A stretch of 64,000 bases of DNA from contig CM068583.1 of the NCBI GenBank assembly GCA_035048485.1, positions 61,872,306 to 61,936,305 of the forward strand, in the 5' to 3' direction. Made by a program: the position numbers and the translations under genes. Positions 41,975-52,366 of this stretch are shown here, piece by piece (positions within the stretch are counted from its first letter, which is position 1; every line of letters starts with the position of its first letter). Under the pieces are notes generated by a model. That model was not told the origin of the DNA and did no database searches. It saw only the letters and a list, made by a program, of their open reading frames with translations. This DNA is from Pteria penguin (lineage: Eukaryota; Mollusca; Bivalvia; Pterioida; Pteriidae).

Positions 41975-42931
41975 CTAACGGTTTTTAATCTCTCTTTTAA
42001 CAACAGCGGGATTATCAATAGCAGATCTATTATTATTTAAAACTACAGGTTGTGGTAAATGAAAAAATGGTAACATATATCCTGAACGAATAACATTCAA
42101 AACATAATTATGTACACCTAATGATATCCATTGACTTAAATGATTTCTAAGTCTACCTACAGGACTTTCATTTGAAACATTAGTCCGACATTCATTCAAT
42201 GCAAAATTCGCAATACTTATCTTTTGTAATGCAGCATTTTTCGCAGCCTGACACTCCTTTCTCCAGTGACCAGGTACTCCACAGGAGAAACAAACCCCAG
42301 GTTTAGGTGTATCGGGAACTTTATACGCCTGTTTGTCTGACTGTTGTTGCACTTGAGTAGAATAGGGAGCCCATCTGTTCATTTTACGAGTTCTTTGAGA
42401 ACGCTCCTCCTTAGCAAGTTTTTGGCATCTAGCCTCTGCTTTATGGATACGCTTCTCGTCATCGCTGTCCGATGCTAGTTGATGAGATTCGTACTGCTCC
42501 ACAATTTTCCAACCATGTTTAGAGGAATGGGCTAATTTTATTAACTTTTGACAATGTGTAAGTAAATCCATACCTTCGGCTAATTTAGCACGTGTGCAAT
42601 CAAGCGAAGACGAAGAGACAGGTTGAGTCCCCAGAGCCGTGTTTGCTGCATGTAACTTATCGAACACTTGCACGTTGTGCTGGTATTGTTGTTCATTACA
42701 TTTTCGTTTGAACTGAAAATTAGATTTATTCGCTAAACCTTCAATTTTGGCTAAATGCACAGAGTTCAGCTCTTTCTGTTGCTCGGAAAACCTCGCCTCA
42801 AAATTTGACAGCCTAGCAGTAATTAAAGTGTCTAGCTGCTGCAAAAGATTATTTTGCGTCGTGTTTGTATCGCTGGCATCGCTTTGCATAGCTCTAAAAC
42901 CATCAGGTTTACTTTCGAAAGACCGCGACAT
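41975..42931 (-). CDS. Ngaro-type element gag-like protein
   Basis: 318 codons, no stops. MSRSFESKPDGF starts 31 bp inside the A1 repeat. Residues about 25-75 are Gln/Leu-rich and probably coiled (NLLQQLDTLITARLSNFEAR). A basic stretch (RSQRTRKMNRWAPYS) precedes a zinc knuckle CFSCGVPGHWRKEC (C-x2-C-x4-H-x4-C, about residue 213). Function by analogy: nucleocapsid. Its last codons overlap the start of the RT frame. Confidence 0.8.
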   Translation of the reverse strand: MSRSFESKPDGFRAMQSDASDTNTTQNNLLQQLDTLITARLSNFEARFSEQQKELNSVHLAKIEGLANKSNFQFKRKCNEQQYQHNVQVFDKLHAANTALGTQPVSSSSLDCTRAKLAEGMDLLTHCQKLIKLAHSSKHGWKIVEQYESHQLASDSDDEKRIHKAEARCQKLAKEERSQRTRKMNRWAPYSTQVQQQSDKQAYKVPDTPKPGVCFSCGVPGHWRKECQAAKNAALQKISIANFALNECRTNVSNESPVGRLRNHLSQWISLGVHNYVLNVIRSGYMLPFFHLPQPVVLNNNRSAIDNPAVVKREIKNR

Positions 42932-42961
42932 GTTGAAAACCGGCTAAGCATGTAAGACAAC

Positions 42962-43122
42962 TTAACTGCACGAAGATCGGGCCTAGAATGACTTTTACTT
43001 TACTGTCACATGATTCCCAGGTACTCATGTCACGTGAGTACGATACACGAAACACACCTTGTATATTTCGAAACTATCAGAAAAATGATTCCCGCTTTAC
43101 TACGAAACTCGGGAATATTTTA
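42962..43122 (-). repeat. Ngaro A1 terminal repeat
   Basis: 161 bp from TTAACTGCACGAAGATCGGG to CTCGGGAATATTTTA. The matching A2 copy starts at 38039 and resumes at 39087 after a PLE; differences are few. Confidence 0.88.
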
Positions 43123-43371
43123 ATATACATATCTCACGCCTAAATGGTTTGATTGACTTTAACTGACACACGCAGCCCCCCCCCCGTTAAATCGCCACTG
43201 TAGATTTAAAATATAGTAAACGCAAAGTCGATAAGAGCGTGGAAAAAAGATAAGATTTCTAATCCTATGTATAATACGCAGTCAAAAACTGAGAAGACAA
43301 ATTAGCTAACAAAAAGTGCGTATTATATTCAGGGACGTATATATACGTCCCTGTTATATTCGAGTATTTAC
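43123..43371. mobile_element. Right part of the TA-flanked DNA transposon
   Basis: Its terminal repeat (43314-43330 plus 43362-43369) is interrupted by a 23-bp insert. See the left part at 33113. Confidence 0.62.
43331..43353. mobile_element. Ultra-short palindromic insert with 8-bp duplication
   Basis: A 22-bp perfect palindrome starting AGGGACGTATA plus one G, flanked by TTATATTC on both sides (43323-43330 and 43354-43361). It breaks a terminal repeat whose uninterrupted form is known from the opposite end, so it is an insertion. Confidence 0.68.
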
Positions 43372-43734
43372 GGGGATGCCAAGTTGATCTAAAACTGCCC
43401 TTGCTCTGAGCATTTGCTGTGGATTTGATGTGTACAAAGACAGAGAAGACATGGTGAATCCATATTTGTAATTAGGAGGGGTTGTAATCTGATGAGGGAG
43501 TTCCTGAGGATACATAAATGTCAAGAGGAAACAATTCAAATGTCATATAACATAAACTACATATTATCTACAAAATAAAGTTTTCAATTTCTAATTTACT
43601 CTACGCAGTGTCATAATTGCGATTTTAACGATTATATCTGAAACAAATTATAAATATTTAACGCGTCGAATTTTTGAAATGAAAAACTTCTGTACGACAT
43701 GTCTTTGTAGATATGTAAAGCACTATATTTTCTC
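43372..43734. other. Non-coding spacer
   Basis: No recognised feature. Confidence 0.35.
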
Positions 43735-44336
43735 ATGAATAATATTTTTGTGCAATTTGATGGCAAGATATATCAACAAATAGTTGGGATTTCTATGGGT
43801 ACTAACTGAGCGCCTCTGATAGCAGATTTATTTCTTTATTGTTATGAGAGGGATTTTATGGTTTCTATTCAAAAATCAAAACGTTTCAACCTCATTGACA
43901 AATTTAATAATACTTGCAGATATCTGGATGATACACCGATGTTTTGGACTTTCATAAACGAAATTTACAAATTACTACTAAACTTTTAACTCAGGGTTAC
44001 AGGAATCACAAGCTAAGAAAAACATTCGGCAAATTCTTCACATCTTATTCAGAACTTCTATCTAAATTTGGAAATATTTCTTTTCAACACTAGGTATCCA
44101 ATGGAATTTCCCATCCTAATTTTTACGGTGACCTCGTATATAAACTAAGGAAAATAAAAGGCTCCGGTAACGTTATTTTATCATTTAATAGAATAGTCAA
44201 ACGTTTTCTAAATAGACAATATGACATTGAGATCATCAAAAAGACTATAGGTCTTGTATTTGGCCCCTCTACAGCCTTATGCAGACTTTTACTTGAACAT
44301 TGCACGCTGACTAACAGGGCGGTGGGGACTATATGA
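43735..44336 (+). pseudogene. PLE type 2 RT, candidate selenocysteine UGA
   Basis: The frame reads NNIFVQFDGKIYQQIVGIS, MGTN, UGA (43807-43809), APLIADLFLYCYERDF, IDKFNNTCRYLDD. After a deletion and shift it reads QGYRNHKLRKTFGKFFTSY, one TAG near 44091, then SHPNFYGDLVYKLRKIKG, KRFLNRQYDIEIIKKTIGLV and LLLEHCTLTNRAVGTI with stop TGA at 44334-44336. Type-1 copies have Cys where the first UGA stands. The deletion and the TAG show that this copy is dead, so the UGA could also be a point mutation; the SECIS argues otherwise. Confidence 0.8.
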
Positions 44337-44389
44337 CGGGCCTTGTCCAAACCTCTTTCAGAGGAGACATGGTCCTGAACCTCGTCCCC
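44324..44389 (+). promoter_or_regulatory. SECIS element (form 2) overlapping the RT stop codon
   Basis: Helix I GGGGAC (44324-44329) with GTCCCC (44384-44389). Core ATGAC (44333-44337) opposite TGAA (44376-44379). Helix II GGGCCTTGTC with GACATGGTCC. Unpaired AAA follows the 5' strand, then ministem CCTC/GAGG. All positions needed for SBP2 binding are present. The stop TGA at 44334-44336 supplies the UGA of the core. Confidence 0.85.
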
Positions 44390-44845
44390 TCTGACTGTTA
44401 ATCGGGACTCCTACAGGTCTAGGGTCTTAGCTCGCTTTCAGACTGGCAGAGCACGGTTTATCATGTGAATGTCGCATATATTTTTATATCATTATGTGTT
44501 TTACAATACCTTACGTGTTTATATTTTTATGACCTCTCAATATGCGATACCTGTTGACCCTTGTTCTTTACATGGAGGATTATTTATAAATTTTTAAATG
44601 TACGTCCTTCGATTGTTCTGCTGTTACGGAGAGTGAAAAGATGGGCCCGTAAACCGGTTAACCACACCATTTGTTTGGCTTTTGTCAAATTAAATGACCG
44701 TCCTAAGTCGGTATCGTAATTGCACTTTAATCAAATATTTTTGTAATGTGTTATATGTGCTAGTATATTATTTATATTCATGTATTGTATAGCTCCATGG
44801 TGACTTCTGCCACATAGCTGAGCCAGTAACTCCTCTTTTTTCCTC

Positions 44846-45377
44846 TCTCTATATGCAAATTGGGAAAACGCAGGCTGCAAATGCAGGTCACGTTAACACC
44901 TAGTTCTGGTGAAGCTAACGTAGAATGTTTACAATACGGTAAGGAATAAATTTAACTTATACAGTCTGTTTTCCCAATTTTTTCAGCATACATCCTCAAA
45001 AGCATGTTGTTATTAAGATTGGCTAGGGCCGTCAGAGTGGCCCGAAGATGTGCGATCAGTGCGTAGTAATAAACGACTGAATGAAAACATAAGTTACATA
45101 CCACTTAGTCTCAAAAATAATCATCGTGTTTCTTACTTTCCATACATTTTCCTAAATAATTTGATGAATATGTAGTTCTTAACATACAAATATAAAATAT
45201 CAATTTTTCATAAATATGTGCATATTTAATGCACATCACCATGGACTTATTTCCTAAGTGTAGGAATGCATAAGCAAAGCGGTCAATCCCAAGAATTCAA
45301 TATGGCGGCGCCCAGAACGCCGATGATAACAGAGTAACACTTCGTGTCACAAAAATCAGAGAAATAAATTTTCACTT
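44846..45377. other. Non-coding spacer
   Basis: No recognised element. A short GC-rich ATGGCGGCGCCC at about 45302 stands alone. Confidence 0.35.
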
Positions 45378-45920
45378 TCCTTTCATAAGTAGCAACATTC
45401 CATCATCACCCGCATACGGCGTATTCATATCTCAGTTAATACGTTATTCCAGAGCATGTTCAAATTACAATGACTTTGTTCTGAGAGCTAGGCGACTTTC
45501 AGTTAAGCTGCTCAACCAGGGTTATATATGTGCTAGACTAGCAACGTCACTGAGGAAGTTCTACGGTCGTTACGAGACTCTTATTACTCCATATGATATC
45601 TCGTTATCCAGACTTTTAAATGATATTCTGGACTGAGGCCGATTCCGATCATTTTACACAGATGTGACACCTTCTATACTAGGAGATTACCTACTTTGGC
45701 TTCTCCATATATAAATACATATGGAATTTACACGATTTGACTCTTTCTACGGGGTATATGTGACGGGTGTTGCTAGCAAGCAGTAGATGCTCACTCTCCC
45801 CGGGTACCTGATCTCACTCCATCACATTTTCCACTTGTTTTTCATTTTCACTGATTTTGTATATCCTCTAGTTTCATGATTTTTAGACTTATGGTTTGGA
45901 TTTATCCATCATCTTTACAT
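45378..45920 (+). mobile_element. PLE type 1, 5' truncated, very similar to 38174 copy
   Basis: It starts at the codons for SPFISSNIPSSPAYGVF and reads without stops to LNDILD and TGA at 45634-45636, then the type-1 3' UTR to CATCATCTTTACAT. The thumb region is nearly base-for-base that of 38510-38759. The 3' UTR lacks an internal block of about 50 bp around 45828. Confidence 0.88.
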
Positions 45921-46917
45921 TTGTATTCCACTTCTTTCCAATGACATTTATTACAATAAAGAAACAACGTTGTGGACATTTGACGACCGAGGGTGACGAG
46001 GCCAATATTGTGAATTACGTATTTTCTTAGACTTTTGGTATAATCAGACGTCACCCCCATTAATTGTTGTAGTGGTTTTCACTACGTATATAGATGTTCA
46101 TAGTCATGAAGAACTACAATGGATTCTTGATACTTGAAGTGAATGGGATGCAAACTGAGTTAAGCAAGTTATTTCAACCCCCGCATCTTATATGGAAATG
46201 ACAAGTTGAGGCTATACATTTGACCAGGTAACATCAAAGTGAGTTCTGCAGAAAAGAAAAAAAAAGAGAGAGAACGACAGAACACAGTATAGTCATGGTT
46301 ATATTCAATGGAATTTTTACAAACCACACTCTCGTGTTTTTCTTTGCTGAATTTGTATATTCATTAAATTAAGATTATTCTTTATATTCCTCTACCCCTG
46401 ATATCGTTTTGCACGGTTGTGGGGAAGGTTATGGTTTTTATTGACGTCCATATTAGTGTAGTCAATCAGAGTTTTTACAGTAACTCTGTTTTCCAGTGTT
46501 TACTCGGTCCTGTTACCGTATGTTCTCACAATCATTTATTTTAATATCATGACAGATTTCCTGTATTTTCTGGAAAACATTATTTTTCTCTTAGATAAGA
46601 TTTATTCAATATTGTTCATGATTAATTCATTTTTCATATAAACAAAAACGTTTATATTGTCTAGACTGACGTCTTAAACAGTATTACTGTATCATAAACA
46701 TATAGTTGATAAATATTTGTGAATTACAATGATTAGCTATACTAATTTCCCAATAACAATTTTAACCGCTACATAACTCACACGTTTTCTAGAGAAAATT
46801 CAGCAAATAAATTCTATCTGGTATTTGTGCCATGATGAAGTTATTGTGCTCTGTGGTTGTGAAACTCGCGACACAGTACCACGGTGGACACCCTGATATC
46901 AGAATCAGAAAAAAAAA
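45921..46917. other. Non-coding spacer
   Basis: About 1 kb of AT-rich text with no ORF, repeat or element recognised. Confidence 0.35.
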
Positions 46918-47155
46918 CACAAATATCCGGGAGGGTTTTGGTATATAGCACCCGTGATTATACAATAATACGGAGGTGAAACCAATGTCTGTCTGTCTGT
47001 CTGTCTGTATGTATGTATGTACAAATATCCGGGAGGATTTTGGTATATAGCACCCATGATTATACAATAATACGGAGGTGAAACCAATGCATGTATGTAT
47101 GTATTTATGTATGTATGTATGTATGTATGTATGTATGTATGTATGTATGTATGAA
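46918..47155. repeat. 103-bp duplication with (CTGT)n/(TATG)n tracts
   Basis: ACAAATATCCGGGAGG to GGAGGTGAAACCAATG occurs twice, each followed by a tetranucleotide tract; the second tract, (TATG)n at 47089-47155, abuts a PLE. Confidence 0.9.
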
Positions 47156-48214
47156 ATAATCACAAGTCATTTCTCAGTTCAGGCAGTTAACAATTACGCA
47201 TTCGTATGTAAGGCATACTATATTAAATGTCTTATAGAAGAACTTGGTCTTCATTCAACGCCTGGTAATTCAACTTATACAGTTACAAATCCGTCTCCTT
47301 CAGAGGTATTGAATAATCACAAGTCATTTCTCAGTTCATTCGGTATTACTACAAATGAATCTGATCTCGAGCTACTATACCTTTTTTGGATTCCCAAGAT
47401 GCATAAAACTCCATATAAGCATCGATTTATAGCTGGATCTTCCAAGTGTTCCACCAAGCCTCTTTCTATGTTTCTCACCAAAATTCTGACAGAAATCAAA
47501 TATGGTCTGCAGAAATACTGTCTACTGCTTATTTAAGAAGCGGAATCAATCAGATGTGGATCCTAAAGAATTCCAAGCAACTTCTAAAGCACTTAAAATC
47601 TCCTATTTTCAATAATGTCACTAGCATCAAATCTTTTGACTTTTCGACTCTTTATACAACCATTCCTCATCAAAAACTAAAGAACAGAATTACATCAATT
47701 ATTCAAAACGCCTTCTTTAGCAAAAAAGGAATTCGCAGATATAAAGATTTTGTTTTAGGCCACAACGACACATATTTTGCAAAGGAACAGTCTGATTCCA
47801 GCAGCTAGTATACAGAAAAAGAGATTATCCAAATGTTAGAATTTCTTATAGATAATATTTTTGTGATATTTGGTGGGAAAGTGTTCCAACAGATTGTTGT
47901 CATTTCTATGGGTACTAATTGTGCGCCTCCTCTGACCGACATATTTTTGTACTCATACGAAGCGGAACTAAAGGCAATAAACAATAAACATCTCGGTTCA
48001 ACTTTACATACAGATACATCGATGATCAAATCAAAGGTGGTCAAATCTTAAGCGTGATTAGTTTTTACCTTCGCAGGCAAACAAAATATTAAAAGTTCGT
48101 CCTATTTAGTTAACTCACAATTCGTAATCAAGATGCATCGCTATCTAGTGCCAATTAAAAACATAACATGCCCGATCCATTAATGGAAAAAAAAAACAGA
48201 AAAAAAGGGATTCA

Positions 48215-48625
48215 ATGAAAAATGTGAACAATTATCTCGACAAAACACTTACAACTAGCTCCCCAAAGCGAAAACGTTGGGATTATAACTGTTATTCGCC
48301 TGAAATGCGTGCTGCAATCGGCAAAAGTGCTTTTGAAAATGGTGTTGTATGGACCGCTAAAAGGTTTTCAAAATCACTGGACAAAAATTTTAACGAGGGC
48401 ACAGTGACATCTATAAAAAAAACAAAGTGTTCCGCCGGTACACCCGAAATCCCGGCAATTAAACTTGTGTCCCGGACTATACGGTTGTCACGTGATCACA
48501 AGACCGTAAAAAAAACAAAACTCGACAGCCGCTTCCTTAATTTACCTGAGAGTGTATCAATCGTCGGTGTTTTGATAGTAATCAATTATGGTAATAATGA
48601 AATAAGAAGCCAAGTAATTAACTGA
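48215..48625 (+). pseudogene. pogo/Tigger-like transposase, DNA-binding N-terminus
   Basis: 136 codons. NVNNYLDKTLTTSSPKRKRW and YSPEMRAAIGKSAFENGVVW, then TAKRFSKSLDKNFNEGTVTS form the first helix-turn-helix of a CENP-B/pogo-type binding domain. Downstream text loses similarity and no DDE domain follows. Terminal repeats of this insert were not recognised. Confidence 0.7.
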
Positions 48626-48667
48626 TTAACATACTTTTCACAGGTACAATGATAAGGTCATAATAAG

Positions 48668-48703
48668 AGGGACTTATATAACATATGTGTTATATACGTC
48701 CCT
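48668..48703. mobile_element. Short palindromic element, AGGGAC ... GTCCCT
   Basis: 36 bp, imperfect palindrome with the same ends as the 22-bp insert at 43331. Flanks share ATAATA. Confidence 0.55.
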
Positions 48704-49659
48704 GATAATACCGTACATGCAAAATACAGGCGATGAAAAAATCTACCCTTACGGAATTAATGAACTTTTAAATAAACGTTTTAATTAGTGCTGCTTTAAC
48801 TATCTTAGAAAAAAATGTACATTTACCTTTAATAAAGTTTCATTATAACAGTCATTTAAGGATTATCCGACAATTAAGTCTTATATACCTCCAGGCTAAA
48901 AGTCGATACAGCGAGAATGAGTGTGCGTGCGTGTCTTTTAAGCGATCTATTTGGTATTTAAATTCACTGAGACAAACTTTCGCGGTACGAAACTGACCGC
49001 GAAAGTAGCGAAAGTTAATACACAGGGAATGATTCTACGTATACAGTATACGCTATGCAAGGGCATGCTCTAAATACGAAAATTTCGTGCTGACAGCGAG
49101 GCTTCTTGCCACGAAACTACTCTCACAAGGATATATTGAGGATCGTTTGAAATTGTCGCTGAAGAAGTTCTATATAGGGATCTATTGCAATTTCAGATTC
49201 CTCTTTCAAGAATGTTTACCGATATTTTGGGACCTGACTATACATAATAACCATCTTAACTTTTTGACTATACTTGATTTGACATAATACGTATATACAT
49301 GTATATACAGATATTTGTTCACAGCGTTTCCGACACCGGAATTTCAGGCAGGCAACATTTCTTGCCTTGAATGGGAAATTTGACCTCGTGTTCCTGTCTC
49401 CTTCCAATGTTCATGCGTGTATATTTACGTAATTACCTCCTCGATTTGAAATGATGTTACAGGACTTTTGTAGCGGGTGTTGCATGCAACCAGGGGACGC
49501 ATACTCCTCCCGGGCACCTGGTCTCACCTCAGTTTTATTGGCGTTCGCATTTGTCTGAATATGACACCAAACACGATATTGTCCCATTTATTCCATGGAC
49601 TATGAGATATGGCTTACCCTTCGGTACTTCTTCGTTTTTCACTTTCAAGCTTTGACTCA

Positions 49660-50590
49660 GGATTACAGAAACTTATAAAGACGTTTGGAAAATTTTAAAT
49701 TGATATTATTTATATCTTTCATTTGAATTCGGAAAGCTTAATTTTCGGCAATATATGTCTCGAAATCCTTCATTCCATTTTCCACGGAGATTTAATATAC
49801 AAAGTAAGGAGGATAAAATGTTCCAATAATTCCATCTCAACGGGTTCTGAAAGAAGTAAAACCCATCTGACATCGACAAAATGACTCTTACTTCATTACA
49901 AAGGCTATAGGTCTAGTATTAAACCCCTCTACAGTCTTATCCAGACATTTGTTTGAGTGTTGCACTCTGACTAGCAGGGTCATTTGAACTAGAACAGACC
50001 TTGTCATAACTTTTTCAGAGGAGATTATTTGGAACCTCTAAACTTCTGACTGGTAGTCGGAGATCCTACAGATCAGTGATCTTAGTTCACTCTCAGACGG
50101 GCAGGGGTAGTTGGCTCATAATATTTTGATACAAAAATCTTACGGTGTTTATATTTTATGACGTCTCAGCTAAAACTTTTTATCCTTGTTCTCTATATGG
50201 AGGATTATTCAAAAATGTTAAAAGGTCTGCGTTATTTCATTGCATTGTATTTGTAGTGAATCGGCAGATGGGCCTGTTAAAGGGTTACCACACCTATGGT
50301 AGGATGAATGTCACTTCAATTGACCGTCCCAACTCTAAATATTTAATAAAACAAGAAACTTGGTCTACTTAGCTCGGAATTTACCGTAAATTAAGCGTAT
50401 TAATGTTAAAATCTAAATTTTATTTCATTGTTGTATTTAAGATTATCAGAAACGTTTATGTGGTAGTACTATTGCATTACTGTCATGTATATTTGTGGTG
50501 TCTTTCAGTACTTAATCTTCTATGCTCTGCATGTATTTGACCACTTCCCTCATACAGCTAGGTGAGATGTCTTTTCATTCTTTTACTGAA
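49660..50590 (+). mobile_element. PLE type 2, old diverged copy
   Basis: Reads LTQDYRNL, then KAIGLVLNPSTVLSRHLFEC and CTLTSRV, followed by a diverged type-2 3' UTR (GGAGGATTATTCAAAAATGT, GGGCCTGTTAAAGGGTTACC). The SECIS region keeps TTTTTCAGAGGAGA but has lost the ATGA core, so it is non-functional in this copy. Confidence 0.68.
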
Positions 50591-51114
50591 TTTTGCAAAT
50601 AAAATCTATATCTATAAAGGTATTAAAATAAAAGTGTCGACATCTAAAAAATAAAAATGTAGGTGACGTTGTTGATAAGTTGACAGTTTTGGATACGTTA
50701 TTAGATGAGGAGAATTCAGCAATGTCATCTGGTTTGGTTTTGTAATGACAGCTTGGACCTTATTGTTCAAATTGAAAACATTTCTTTATAGCCAAACAAT
50801 GAGTGCATAACCTCACAATCTACAATGAAAATCAAATTACTGAAGGTCGAACATAAATAAACAATCGTAGATAGAAAAGATGGCTCAGGCATGTGTCCTT
50901 TTTTTTATTGTACTATTCAGTACGGTCGTAATATAGCATTTAATACATTCCCTTCTTATTAGATATACATGTATATAGTTTAACTCGGTTAGATTCAAAC
51001 AATGAAAACTACTACAATATATGTGAGTTACACCACATCTCACAGCTCTTTTTCATTATCACTGAAATTAACAACTATCATTGTTAAAGAAAGGAAAACA
51101 TCTGACTCATCTGT
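50591..51114. other. Non-coding spacer
   Basis: No recognised feature. Confidence 0.35.
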
Positions 51115-51535
51115 ATGAGGAAAACATGGCCAGAAACATGCCCAGAAAACAACAATAGCGCAAAAAATGCCTGGAATACAACAATAGTACACAGATTACG
51201 CCGACAATACAACATTAGCACACAAAAACATGCCGAGAATACAACAAAACAAACCAAACAAAATGCAGAGAATACAACAATAGTACACAAACATACAGAG
51301 AATACAACAATAGAACACACATATATGATGAGAATATAACAATAGCACACAAAAATATCCCTCGAATACAACACAAACACAAACATGCTCAGAATACAAC
51401 AACAGCACATAAAACGTGACGAGAATACCACAAAAGCACACAACAACATGCCGAGAATACACCAACAGCACACAAAAACATGCCGAGAATACAAAAAAGC
51501 ACACAAAAACACATCTCAGAAATATTCCACTGCAA
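51115..51535. repeat. About 31-bp minisatellite, 13 or so copies
   Basis: The unit contains AGAATACAACAATAGCACAC and AAAAACATGCCG with variable spacing. Minus-strand Cys/Val/Phe-rich ORFs are by-products. Confidence 0.85.
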
Positions 51536-52337
51536 AGCATCTATGGTACCAACGATAACTTTAAATGACAATTGCCGCTCAATTGTTGTGGTTTAGTACA
51601 AATACTGTATGTTTAATCAGTAAACATTTAAACCATACATACATGTATATATAATGTTGTAACAAACTGTGAATCTCATTAAAACAAGACTATAAATAAA
51701 ACAAATCAAATAACTGAATAATTACTTTACTGGTTTGTTTCATTGTGACTGTATTTTTCTTTTCTGAATACAAATGAGGTCAAAGAACAGTACTTAACGA
51801 GAGTCGTGACTGGCTGATGTGGTGTAGGGGAGAGGGGCTACTATTTCAATGTATCAGGAGCTGTGATCGGATGAAATTATTTTATCAATTTATAAATATT
51901 GATTCTGTTGTAAAATCAGGAATTTTATCTTATTTCGCTAATGTAAAAAATTTATGACCTAAAAAGGGGTCGTTGTTTACATTTGAGGTTTGGCCAATTT
52001 TTTGGGATGACCTCCATCCAGCATGTTTTTCTCTAAATTTAGGTGGATAACCTATGGTAAACTGTTAAGATTCTGATAGAGGGCGGTCTGACAAACATTT
52101 TGATGTATGGATTTTATATAGCTTAAATGTAGGATGTTGTGTAAATCTTGCTGGAAGTTTGGTAATTTAACATGGGACCCTTTGGGAAATAGAATTACTA
52201 TGCTTTAACCTTGAAGGATCAGAATCGGTCTATCACAAGGGGAACAGTTTTTATCCATTTCTTGTATGTGTGTGTTTAAGATTTCTTGGTACCTTGTTGG
52301 TCTGATCTATAAACATGGATTATAATTTTTTTATTTT
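51536..52337. other. Non-coding spacer
   Basis: No recognised feature. Confidence 0.35.
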
Positions 52338-52366
52338 TAAGATACTCCTTTTCAAGGAGTATCTTA
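52338..52366. repeat. Short hairpin TAAGATACTCC
   Basis: TAAGATACTCCTT and its complement around TTC. It could be a tiny element or chance. Confidence 0.5.

Larger units (their letters stand above)
33646..43122 (-). mobile_element. Ngaro/DIRS-type tyrosine-recombinase retrotransposon
   Basis: On the minus strand the order is A1 repeat, gag, RT, RNase H, tyrosine recombinase, B1, A2, B2. A1 (42962-43122) and A2 (38039-38173 plus 39087-39110) match. B1 (39111-39170) and B2 (33646-33705) match. Split direct repeats with YR and no integrase are typical of Ngaro-like elements. No methyltransferase domain was seen. A2 is broken by a PLE, and a large TIR element sits between A2 and B2. The coding part has several frameshifts. 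Confidence 0.87.
43735..44845 (+). mobile_element. Penelope-like element, type 2, with SECIS
   Basis: RT remnants, then a 3' UTR to CTCCTCTTTTTT at about 44845. It differs from type 1 in RT text and in the whole 3' UTR. The element is 5' truncated and has an internal deletion after the catalytic DD. N-terminal domains are not in the window, so placement among the Naiads rests on the RT family and the selenoprotein signature. Confidence 0.82.
47187..49270 (+). pseudogene. PLE type 1 RT, disrupted
   Basis: Legible blocks: NNYAFVCKAYYIKCLIEELG, then FWIPKMHKTPYKHRFIAGSS, INQMWILKNSKQLLKHLKSP, IKSFDFSTLYTTIPHQKLKN, a TAG near 47808, MLEFLIDNIFVIFGGKVF, ISMGTNCAP (Cys codon TGT at 47920-47922) and FTYRYIDD. 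After the insert: LTARLLATKLLSQGYIEDRL. At least two frameshifts. Confidence 0.83.
47155..49660 (+). mobile_element. PLE type 1 in a (TATG)n microsatellite, broken by pogo
   Basis: The RT starts at KAVNNYAFVCKAYYIKC (47187) and runs to YIDD at about 48030. About 1 kb of foreign sequence with a pogo frame follows. The RT thumb then resumes at RYARACSKYENFVL (about 49045), and the 3' UTR motif is at 49475-49535. The piece between YIDD and SQLI is missing. Confidence 0.83.

Noticed and set aside
33113..43371. Endogenous retrovirus or LTR element reading of the long repeats with RT
   Set aside because: The RT and RNase H text, the tyrosine recombinase and the split direct repeats identify an Ngaro/DIRS-type element; there is no integrase, protease or envelope.
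45296..45325. Possible promoter or start at ATGGCGGCGCCC
   Set aside because: The frame closes quickly and no conserved protein or exon follows.
51084..51571. Cys/Val/Phe-rich minus ORFs resembling membrane proteins
   Set aside because: Products of an approximately 31-bp tandem repeat; all frames look alike.
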